Source: Bacteroidota bacterium (lineage in GTDB: Bacteria > Bacteroidota > Bacteroidia > Chitinophagales > Chitinophagaceae). From it: a stretch of 43,248 bases of DNA. This document shows positions 33,546 through 39,909 of this stretch, piece by piece. A program made the translations under genes and the position numbers. The stretch's first letter is position 1; every line of letters begins with the position of its first letter. The notes beneath the pieces are model-generated. The model was not told where the DNA came from. It saw only the letters and a program-made list of their open reading frames with translations, and did no database searches. The stretch spans positions 1-43,248 of the forward strand of contig JAEWKC010000004.1 in the NCBI GenBank assembly GCA_023386235.1, in the 5' to 3' direction.

Positions 33546-34346
33546 ATGTTGCAGAGCTATAATATCATCTCACCGCCTGATATTCTAAAAAACCATGTCA
33601 GGTATTTCTGGACATTGGATATTTCTATGGCCGGCGCTACTGCTGCATCGTTCCAGGCTTATGTAGATGACAGCCAAGGAATGTCTTTTCAAATAGATTG
33701 TAATCAAAGCGTGCTTTTTCATAATGGCGTACATATCCCGATAGGAATGCTGCACGGACTGAATACGATGCCTTCAACCGTTCAATACAGCAGCAGTTTT
33801 TCTTCTTTCGGACTTGTTTTTTATCCGTATGTAGTAAAAGAAATATTTGGTATGGATGCCTGTCATTTCACAAATGCACAGGTTTCTATTGAAGATTACA
33901 TAGAACGGTTTTTGACGGATCAAATTGTTAATGCTAAAAATACCGAAGACCGAATTGCTATTATCACCGCGTATTTGCTTAACAAGCTTAATAAGAAAAC
34001 TAAAACTGGCACATTGGCAAAACAGTGCGTTCACTTTATCCAATCTAATGGTAGTGTGAATGTAAAAGATGTGGTTGATAAATTTAACACTACAGAACGT
34101 ACACTTGAAAGGATATTTAAAGAACAGGTTGGTGTTACGCCCAGGCATTTTATTAAAACCGCGAAATTTCAAAAAGCCCTTCGTTTGATCTCTACTAAAA
34201 AATATAAATCACTCACCGAAATCGCCTACGACTTGCGGTATACCGATCAATCGCATTTTATACGGCACGTGCGGCAGTTGTCAGGCATGTCTCCCAAAAA
34301 TTTGCAGAAACAATATAAAGAATCCGCAATAAACATTATCCTCTGA
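33546..34346 (+). CDS. AraC family transcriptional regulator
   Basis: The 266-residue protein has an N-terminal sensor domain (about 1-150, starting YNIISPPDILKNHVRYFWTL) of the DUF6597 type. Its C-terminal AraC pair of helix-turn-helices shows FNTTERTLERIFKEQVGVTP and IAYDLRYTDQSHFIRHVRQL. It lies just upstream of the motif TTGTCGGGAACATACAA (34350), which sits before the YCII gene, so the regulator may bind that motif and its copy at 36353; this is an inference from position only. A TACTTTTA box about 30 bases upstream is a possible promoter. Confidence 0.9.
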   Translation: MLQSYNIISPPDILKNHVRYFWTLDISMAGATAASFQAYVDDSQGMSFQIDCNQSVLFHNGVHIPIGMLHGLNTMPSTVQYSSSFSSFGLVFYPYVVKEIFGMDACHFTNAQVSIEDYIERFLTDQIVNAKNTEDRIAIITAYLLNKLNKKTKTGTLAKQCVHFIQSNGSVNVKDVVDKFNTTERTLERIFKEQVGVTPRHFIKTAKFQKALRLISTKKYKSLTEIAYDLRYTDQSHFIRHVRQLSGMSPKNLQKQYKESAINIIL

Positions 34347-34349
34347 TTT

Positions 34350-34395
34350 TTGTCGGGAACATACAATTTTTAAAAATTAGATGTGATTAATTTTG
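34350..34395 (+). promoter_or_regulatory. Second shared element, copy 1, plus -7 box
   Basis: TTGTCGGGAACATACAA (34350-34366) is followed, after exactly 21 nt, by TAATTTTG (34388-34395), a full -7 box. A near-identical element with the same spacing is at 36353. The ends TTGT/ACAA are inverted. The box is 44 bases before the YCII gene. Confidence 0.65.
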
Positions 34396-34439
34396 ATCGT
34401 TTAAAATTACATTAAAGAAGAACGAAAAGCATTTTTATT

Positions 34440-34793
34440 ATGAAAGAATTTGTATTACTGTTCCGCATGGACATCACAAGCAAAGAAGCGCAACCAACCG
34501 AAGAGCAGATGAAAACATATATGCAACAATGGACGGAATGGATTGACACTATAGCAAATAAGAGCCAACTCGTGGAAGGTGGCCGGCATTTCTCCAGGAA
34601 AGGCCGTATTTTACTGCCGGGTAATCAGGTAATTGAAAAACCATACACTGCTGAGGATATTTCAGTAGCGGGATACATTATTATCCTGGCAAGAAATATG
34701 GAAGATGCAACGGTTATTGCCGGGAAATGCCCAATTCTGAATGGTCAAAATACAAGTGTCGAGATAAGGGAAACGGCAACACCTGGATCATAA
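34440..34793 (+). CDS. YCII-related (DGPF-type) protein
   Basis: The 117-residue protein has the YCII/DGPFAETKE-related pattern: a start strand (EFVLLFRMDI), a central QMKTYMQQWTEWIDTIANKSQL helix region and GGRHFSRKGRIL. Related proteins are ferredoxin-like folds often encoded next to ECF sigma factors; the molecular role is unknown. It is driven by a promoter with the second shared element. The DHFR-like remnant follows after 21 bases, possibly once in the same operon. Confidence 0.78.
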   Translation: MKEFVLLFRMDITSKEAQPTEEQMKTYMQQWTEWIDTIANKSQLVEGGRHFSRKGRILLPGNQVIEKPYTAEDISVAGYIIILARNMEDATVIAGKCPILNGQNTSVEIRETATPGS

Positions 34794-34814
34794 ATCAACT
34801 AAAAAAAATAAAAA

Positions 34815-35168
34815 ATGGCAAAAATTGTAGCAGTGTTGAATATGACCCTCGACGGGTTTTGTGATCATACTTACCGTATCCCCGATGCAGAATTACATCA
34901 GCATTACGCTGACCTTTTTAAAACCGCCGGTACCGCTTTATATGGCAGGATCACCTATCGGTTGATGGAATATTGGCGAACCGTACTGGCGAATCCTACA
35001 GGCGATAAGGCTATGGATAATTTTGCAGTCGCGATAGGCAACATCCCTAAAACCCTAAATCATCTAGTAGAAGCGTGCAGGAAAATAACATTTAAAAAAA
35101 GTAATAATGACAAAAAGCAAATTAATGGAAATGCACAATGTAGGTATCGTGGTGGAATCCCTCGATAA
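34815..35168 (+). pseudogene. DHFR/RibD-type reductase, truncated at the 3' end
   Basis: The first 80 residues (MAKIVAVLNMTLDGFCDHTY..., GTALYGRITYRLMEYW, NFAVAIGNIPKT) are the N-terminal half of a dihydrofolate reductase-like (RibD C-terminal domain) protein, which is usually about 180 residues. The frame then turns into an unrelated tail and runs into the start of the next gene in another frame. The cofactor- and substrate-binding second half is missing. It looks like a deletion between this gene and the VOC gene, and is most likely non-functional. Confidence 0.75.
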
Positions 35169-35598
35169 TGCAGTTGCTTTTTTTAAAGAAATTGGGCTGA
35201 TACTGGAAGGAAGGACGATGGTTGAAGGCGAGTGAGCCGGCCGCGTAACCGGGCTTAGCGATCAGTCGGTTGAGATTGCAATGATGGTAACTCCGGACGG
35301 ACATTCCCGGCTTGAACTATCACAATTTTTTGTACCTGAAACAGTGGCGGATCACAGAAAGGATCCGGTAAACTCACTTGGTTATCTTCGTGTAATGTTC
35401 AGGGTTGACAATCTTAATGAACTTCTTATCAGACTGGAGAAATTTGGTGCTAAAGTAGTTGGAGATGTTGTTCAGTTTGGGGAAACCTACCGGCTGTGTT
35501 ACATACGCGGAGTGGAAGGGTTGCTGATCGGGTTAGCGGAACAGCTTGGTATTGAAACAGCAAAAGATATTCTGAAAAATGATCGGAGGAATATTTAG
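35107..35598 (+). pseudogene. VOC (glyoxalase-like) gene with an in-frame TGA stop
   Basis: Read from the ATG at 35107, the frame encodes a VOC-family protein (MHNVGIVVESLDNAVAFFKE at the start; later LELSQFFVPETV, FRVDNLNELLIRLEKFGAKV and CYIRGVEGLLIGLAEQLG). It has one TGA at 35233-35235 in a GE-stop-AGRV context, where related proteins have Trp (TGG). A single base change explains it. Translation restart at the ATG at 35281 would give only the second half (105 residues). Without suppression the protein is inactive. Confidence 0.8.
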
Positions 35599-35656
35599 CG
35601 GTTTCCTGTAATACCCAAAATTAATTAAAACTAAATGCCCTAATTTAAGGTCTGAA

Positions 35657-36040
35657 ATGAAGATAAACAACCGGGAAAATATTATCAGTGGATACGTTGA
35701 AGGATACAATAACTTTGATGTTTTAAAGATGACTGCAGATTTTTCGGATGATATTGTATTTGAAAACATAGAAAGTGGCCATACTTCAATGATTTTAAAT
35801 GGAATTGATGCATTTATAACTCAGGCACAAAAAGCAAAGCAGTATTTTAAAGAAAGGCATCAGAAAATTAAGTCATTCATACATGCAGATGATAAGAGTG
35901 AAATTGAAGTAGAATATTATGGTCTCCTGGCAACAGATTTTCCTAACGGAATGAGAAAAGGCCAGGAAATAAAATTAAATGGAAAATCGATTTTTGAGTT
36001 TAAGGACGAAAAAATCGTACGACTGACCGACATCAGTTGA
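35657..36040 (+). CDS. SnoaL/NTF2-like protein
   Basis: The 127-residue protein has the NTF2/SnoaL-like cone fold pattern: INNRENIISGYVEGYNNFD at the start, DDIVFENIESGHTS, a GIDAFITQAQ helix and FEFKDEKIVRLTDIS at the end. Members are small-molecule isomerases, cyclases or binding proteins; no substrate can be given. It follows the VOC pseudogene by 58 bases and is the last complete gene before a 382-base spacer. Confidence 0.82.
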   Translation: MKINNRENIISGYVEGYNNFDVLKMTADFSDDIVFENIESGHTSMILNGIDAFITQAQKAKQYFKERHQKIKSFIHADDKSEIEVEYYGLLATDFPNGMRKGQEIKLNGKSIFEFKDEKIVRLTDIS

Positions 36041-36422
36041 GGCCAAAAGAAATCAACTATTCTCTACCAGCGAATGTTCAAAAAAGAGATCCAATTCAAA
36101 ATGAATATTTGAAATGAATGTAGAAGAAGCTTATAATTAGTGATCCGAATAAAAATAAGACCCGGGATTTAGAAGCCATATCATTACGGGAAGTACTGAA
36201 CGAAGCCTTATTGTTGCAATATTATAACCTCCTCAAATGACTTTGATGCATATAAAATTTGGTTTTTCTTCAATGCTGTCGTGGCAAAGTTATGATACCG
36301 GTTTCCGCTTCCGTCTCCCATTAGTTTTTAAGATGTTTGGTTAGTTTTATCATTGTCGGGAAAATACAATTTTAAAAAATTTGAAGGATTTACTTTTGCC
36401 CCTTCACCGAAAAGTAATTACT
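36041..36422. other. Spacer with a probable gene remnant
   Basis: No complete gene is visible. Around 36143-36240 a reading frame gives RDLEAISLREVLNEALLLQY in a protein-like manner, with no start and no recognised family, so it may be the tail of a deleted gene. Near 36353 the second shared element and its -7 box drive the esterase gene. Confidence 0.45.
36353..36398 (+). promoter_or_regulatory. Second shared element, copy 2, plus -7 box
   Basis: TTGTCGGGAAAATACAA (36353-36369), followed after exactly 21 nt by TACTTTTG (36391-36398), differs from the copy at 34350 by one base in 17. The start codon of the esterase gene is 24 bases after the box. Confidence 0.65.
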
Positions 36423-37277
36423 ATGAAAATAATCTCAAAATATCTGATGCTGTTTCTGGTCCTGATCCTTCAGGCAGAAATTAAAGCACAAGTGTCAAAA
36501 AGCGCTCCTTTAACTATTGGCATAACAGAAAAGTTTCATTCAAAAATCCTCGGTGAAACCAGAACAATTAACATTTATGTCCCGAAAAATTATGACCCCA
36601 ATGACACTGCAAAATATCCTGTAATCCTTATACCAGATGGTGGCACAGAAGAAGACTTTATTCATATCGCCGGTATCGTTCATTACAACACGCAGCCCTG
36701 GACCGCACGTTTTCCAAAATCAATAGTTGTTGGGATTGAAAACACGAACAGAAAACGCGATTTTACCTTTCCGGTTCCTAATCTTGATTTTTTAGATAAA
36801 ACCGGATATAGGAAAGAAGATATTCCGGAGCATGGAGGTTCAGAAAAATATATCGCTTTTATTGAAAAAGAATTAATGCCCTACCTGAAAAAGAGGTATA
36901 AGACCAGTTTGGAAAGAACAATCATAGGCGAATCATTAGCCGGTCTTTTGGCTGCGGAAATATTACTAAACCATACTGATATGTTTGACACCTACATAAT
37001 CGTAAGTCCAAGCCTATGGTGGGATCACGGATCATTGCTGAAGCAAATAAACAAAATCAAAAGCTTAAATAATGAGGTTAAACTTTATATCGGAGTTCCC
37101 AATGAATCAGAAGACAAAAAAATGTTTTCAGATGCAAAAACATTTTACAGTATAATAAGTAAAAATAAAAACATCACTGCATGTTTTGACCATATAATCG
37201 ATGAATCTCATGCTACGGTTTTTCATCAGGCTGTTTATAATGGTTTTAAAAAGCTATATCCAAAAATCAAAAAGTAG
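36423..37277 (+). CDS. Exported esterase (alpha/beta hydrolase, EsD/IroE type)
   Basis: The ATG at 36423 gives a signal peptide (MKIISKYLMLFLVLILQAEI, then KAQ), and the promoter box lies upstream of it; the longer frame from 36381 starts inside the promoter region. The 284-residue protein has the putative-esterase layout: TINIYVPKNYDP, PVILIPDGG, the nucleophile Ser171 in GESLAG, and a likely catalytic His in DESHATVFHQAVY. Related enzymes hydrolyse siderophores or acyl esters in the periplasm. The substrate here is unknown. The SRPBCC gene follows after only 3 bases. Confidence 0.87.
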   Translation: MKIISKYLMLFLVLILQAEIKAQVSKSAPLTIGITEKFHSKILGETRTINIYVPKNYDPNDTAKYPVILIPDGGTEEDFIHIAGIVHYNTQPWTARFPKSIVVGIENTNRKRDFTFPVPNLDFLDKTGYRKEDIPEHGGSEKYIAFIEKELMPYLKKRYKTSLERTIIGESLAGLLAAEILLNHTDMFDTYIIVSPSLWWDHGSLLKQINKIKSLNNEVKLYIGVPNESEDKKMFSDAKTFYSIISKNKNITACFDHIIDESHATVFHQAVYNGFKKLYPKIKK

Positions 37278-37280
37278 CAA

Positions 37281-37715
37281 ATGCAAAACAGTAGAAACAA
37301 AATAGTGAGACGGTTATTACTGAATGCCACTCCCGGAAAAGTCTGGCATGCTTTGACAAGTCCGGACCAAACAAAAAAATACATGTTCAATTGTGAAGTT
37401 TATTCAAACTGGGAATTGGGTAGCGAAATAAAATGGAAAGGCAACCATCAAGGGTATGAAAGCGGAGAACAGGGCGAAATACTGGAAATTGAACAAAATA
37501 AAACCCTCAAATATTCATCAATTGATCCAAATTTTGGAATAGAGATTAAGCCGGAAAATTTTCTCCACATTACCTACGATTTGAAAGAAAATAAAGAAAG
37601 TACTGAATTGACGATAACAATCGAAAGTTTTAATAATGACCAGGAAAGGATGGAGCACCTAAACAGTGCCTGGGATAAAATTATTTTACCATCGTTGGAA
37701 AAAATATTCAATTAA
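37281..37715 (+). CDS. SRPBCC (AHSA1-like) protein
   Basis: The 144-residue protein shows the AHSA1 pattern: VRRLLLNATPGKVWHALTSP, WELGSEIKWKGNHQG in the central strands, and a last helix (EHLNSAWDKIILPSLEKIF). It starts 3 bases after the esterase stop codon, so it should be co-transcribed and perhaps co-translated with the esterase. The NTF2-like gene follows. Ligand unknown. Confidence 0.87.
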   Translation: MQNSRNKIVRRLLLNATPGKVWHALTSPDQTKKYMFNCEVYSNWELGSEIKWKGNHQGYESGEQGEILEIEQNKTLKYSSIDPNFGIEIKPENFLHITYDLKENKESTELTITIESFNNDQERMEHLNSAWDKIILPSLEKIFN

Positions 37716-37781
37716 TAATTGCCGGAAGCAGGTAGTATTGGAAAAAGAAACATTCAAGAAATAAAAAACAACTCCAAACAA

Positions 37782-38162
37782 ATGACAGACCAACAAGTAA
37801 AAGAAAAGTTTCAACAAATCGAAGACAACTTCAACAAAGCTATCATCTCAAACGACATCGAAGAAATAAAAAAATGTATCTCGAATGATTGGATATTGAT
37901 TGATAGCCAGGGCGGGATTATTCCGCAGGAAAGATTTTTCCAGGTTTTACATCAGGGATTACTTTCACACCAATTGATGACAAAAGAAGTGCTAAGAGTG
38001 AAAATTTACGGAGACATCGCGTTGGTAACAGGTCGCGGACAAAATACAGGAACCTGGCAAGGGAATCCCATGGAAGCTGATGAATGGATTACTGATGTTT
38101 ATAAAAAGGAAGATAGAAAATGGTTATGTGTATTGACACATCTTACTCCTGTTAAAAAATAA
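37782..38162 (+). CDS. SnoaL/NTF2-like (DUF4440-type) protein
   Basis: I take the ATG at 37782 (MTDQQVKEKFQQIEDNFNKAI); the upstream TTG at 37719 only adds a non-conserved leader. The 126-residue protein has the DUF4440/NTF2 pattern: an N-terminal helix, SNDWILIDSQGGIIPQERF, IYGDIALVTGRGQNTGTW and a final WLCVLTHLTPV strand. Function unknown. It is the third gene of the esterase operon. Site D and its promoter follow about 70 bases later. Confidence 0.85.
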   Translation: MTDQQVKEKFQQIEDNFNKAIISNDIEEIKKCISNDWILIDSQGGIIPQERFFQVLHQGLLSHQLMTKEVLRVKIYGDIALVTGRGQNTGTWQGNPMEADEWITDVYKKEDRKWLCVLTHLTPVKK

Positions 38163-38229
38163 TCTGAATTAAATTTCTTTTTATTTTAAAAAAGTAATGA
38201 GATGTTATCAAAGTTCGCTGATTGCTTTT

Positions 38230-38274
38230 CTTGCCGTAAGACAAGTCCAGGTACCGCAAAACAAACTATTTTTA
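38230..38274 (+). promoter_or_regulatory. Site D: Crp/Fnr-like palindrome plus -7 box
   Basis: TTGCC-GTAA-GACAA (38231-38244) is followed by G38245 and exactly 21 nt, then TATTTTTA (38267-38274), one base off TAnnTTTG. The DinB start codon lies 15 bases after the box, as with site A. The upstream in-frame start at 38197 would lie before this promoter. Confidence 0.7.
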
Positions 38275-38289
38275 TTTAAACCTTATCAT

Positions 38290-38796
38290 ATGAAGAATTT
38301 AATAAACAACATAACTAAAACTTTTGATGGTTTAGTCAATACACTATTCAAAGCAAATGATACCGATTTGAATAAAATTCCTTTTGAAAACAGTTGGTCT
38401 ATTGGACAAGTAGCAGAACATATCATCCTTTGCGGGAACGGTATTCCGGATAGTAAAACGGAAATTTCAACAAGACAGAAAGATGAAAAGGTTCCCGTAT
38501 TAAAAGATATTTTTTTGAACATGGATGAAAAATCCAAGGCTGATCCTGCTCTTACACCACACGGCGTTACTCATAAACAGGAGGACCTGGTCAACCAAAT
38601 CAAAGCGGTCAAAGAAAAGTTGTGTCTAATAGCAGAAGAAAAAGACCTGAACGATATTTGTCTGGACATGGAGTTTCCTACATTGGGATTGCTCACGCGT
38701 TATGAATGGCTTAGCTTTATATGCTTTCATACGCAAAGGCATACCCGGCAAATTGAAAACATTATTAAACATTTGAAAATTGATAGAAGTTTTTAA
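38290..38796 (+). CDS. DinB-like protein
   Basis: The start at 38290 (MKNLINNITKTFDGLVNTLF) lies just after promoter D; the frame from 38197 would run through the promoter. The 168-residue protein has DinB character with the metal-ligand histidines in place: WSIGQVAEHIILCGNG near the start and FICFHTQRHTRQIENIIKHL near the end. The fold resembles thiol transferases and metal-dependent hydrolases of this superfamily. Its last 17 bases overlap the next gene, which uses a TTG start. Confidence 0.87.
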   Translation: MKNLINNITKTFDGLVNTLFKANDTDLNKIPFENSWSIGQVAEHIILCGNGIPDSKTEISTRQKDEKVPVLKDIFLNMDEKSKADPALTPHGVTHKQEDLVNQIKAVKEKLCLIAEEKDLNDICLDMEFPTLGLLTRYEWLSFICFHTQRHTRQIENIIKHLKIDRSF

Positions 38797-38992
38797 AACA
38801 AATATTCATTCCAAAAAGATAGCTGATCAAATCCGGAAGTGTTTGGAAGAAGCCTTTCCGGGGCATAGCATCAATTTTGACCTGGAAGATCGTGATAAGA
38901 TTTTACGCATTGAAGCTGAATCATTGGATTGTGAAAAAGTGATGGAGATGGTGAAGTGTAATGATATAGCTATAACAATTTTGGAGGATTAA
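38780..38992 (+). CDS. Small ferredoxin-fold (HMA-like) protein, copy 2
   Basis: The 70-residue protein begins at a TTG within the end of the DinB gene (17-base overlap) and is a paralogue of the protein at 28759-28971. The strand-helix pattern is the same (IEVFKTNIHSKKIADQIRK, INFDLEDRDKILRIEA, ITILED). No CxxC is present. The TTG is the only start that lines up with copy 1, and overlap with the upstream frame points to translational coupling. The next gene overlaps by one base (TAATG). Confidence 0.72.
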   Translation: MIEVFKTNIHSKKIADQIRKCLEEAFPGHSINFDLEDRDKILRIEAESLDCEKVMEMVKCNDIAITILED

Positions 38993-39507
38993 TGGTGCGA
39001 AAAGCCTTTAACCATATTATTAATTTTTTTTGGACGGCACTTGCATTTTACCCTGTTATCCATTACTGGTATAGTGCAAGAGTTGATCGCTGGTTTATCA
39101 TGGGTATCTCCATAAGCGTCGTGATAGCGTTTCTTCCTCAAAAGTTTTATAGCCTCCTGCAATTGAGCGATAGCAGGTTTTTTTATGAAAAACTTGGGGT
39201 AAAAACGGTCAGGAAATTTGTTCAAAACGGCGACCTTGCAAAAAAAATGTCTGGTGATAAAAATTATGCTGTTATTGACAGTATAGTCGACGCAAAAAAA
39301 TATTTATTGACCATAGAAATGTATAGTAGGTTTCACTGGCTGTGTTTTTTGTTTTTCCTGCTTTCAACCATTCATACATTCAGCAATAGTCGAATTTTAA
39401 TTGGGTTGCTTATTTTACTGGTAAATATCATGTACAATGTTACGGCCATTTTGCTTCAGCAGTACAACAAAATCAGGATACAAAATCTTCTTCGGAAACA
39501 TAAATAA
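38992..39507 (+). CDS. Four-helix membrane protein, possibly CrtO-acyltransferase-like
   Basis: The 171-residue protein has four predicted membrane segments (FNHIINFFWTALAFYPVIHY, WFIMGISISVVIAFLP, FHWLCFLFFLLSTIHTF and ILIGLLILLVNIMYNVTAIL). Its ending LLQQYNKIRIQNLLRKHK and the inner RFFYEKLGVKTVRKF recall the glycosyl-4,4'-diaponeurosporenoate acyltransferase (CrtO-like) family. The resemblance is weak and I do not assign the reaction. Its start overlaps the previous stop by one base, so it is translationally coupled to the small HMA-like gene. Confidence 0.65.
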   Translation: MVRKAFNHIINFFWTALAFYPVIHYWYSARVDRWFIMGISISVVIAFLPQKFYSLLQLSDSRFFYEKLGVKTVRKFVQNGDLAKKMSGDKNYAVIDSIVDAKKYLLTIEMYSRFHWLCFLFFLLSTIHTFSNSRILIGLLILLVNIMYNVTAILLQQYNKIRIQNLLRKHK

Positions 39508-39551
39508 ATCTGCTGCCAGCGATCTGCAATATGCAAAGTGGGTAGATAAGA

Positions 39552-39734
39552 TTATTGCATGCTTTCAGTTTCATATCCCGCTTCTTTCCATGCCTTAATG
39601 CCTCCGTCCATATGTGCTATGTTTTTATAACCCATATCTGTCAGCGTTTTCGCAGCCAGTGCTGACCGGCCGCCGGATGCACAGTGAAGAATAATTCTCT
39701 TTTCAGGATCAAATTCTTTTTTGTGGTATGGTAA
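39552..39734 (-). pseudogene. Rhodanese gene fragment (C-terminal half)
   Basis: The minus strand encodes 60 residues nearly the same as the last 61 of the rhodanese at 27610-27993: LPYHKKEFDPEKRIILHCAS, with the active cysteine kept, through HMDGGIKAWKEAGYE. Only two substitutions lie within the shared core; the last residues differ. The first half of the gene is missing and an in-frame stop lies just upstream. It joins abruptly to another gene remnant. It is on the strand opposite to the intact copy, so the pair is inverted. Confidence 0.8.
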
Positions 39735-39909
39735 GTTTATTTAATTTTAAAAAAATTGTCCATAAAATGGTTGTGGTTAAAGGCAAATTAATTAAAACGC
39801 CGGTAATCAATCCCAGCGCATATTTTTTTAAATAAACCGTTGCAATTAAATATGGCATAAATACATTAAAGAATAACATGCCAGAAAATCCAGTGACCTC
39901 TTTCAGACA
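39709..39909 (-). pseudogene. Membrane-protein C-terminal remnant
   Basis: Directly after the EEP-gene stop, the minus strand encodes a protein-like stretch with two hydrophobic segments (SGMLFFNVFMPYLIATVYLK, then ALGLITGVLINLPLTTTILW). The first ATG is at 39879. The frame then runs into the rhodanese fragment out of frame and ends at 39709. I recognise no family. It looks like the end of a small multi-pass membrane protein cut by a deletion; a short real peptide of 56 residues is possible. Confidence 0.5.

Noticed and set aside
34350..34366. ECF sigma -35 box (GGGAAC-like) in the second shared element
   Set aside because: The element is about 30 nt from the -7 box (centre near -42), too far for a -35 box, and the downstream box is of the housekeeping TAnnTTTG type.
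38197..38289. Longer start of the second DinB gene at 38197
   Set aside because: It would place palindrome D and its -7 box inside the coding sequence, and the extra residues do not fit the family.
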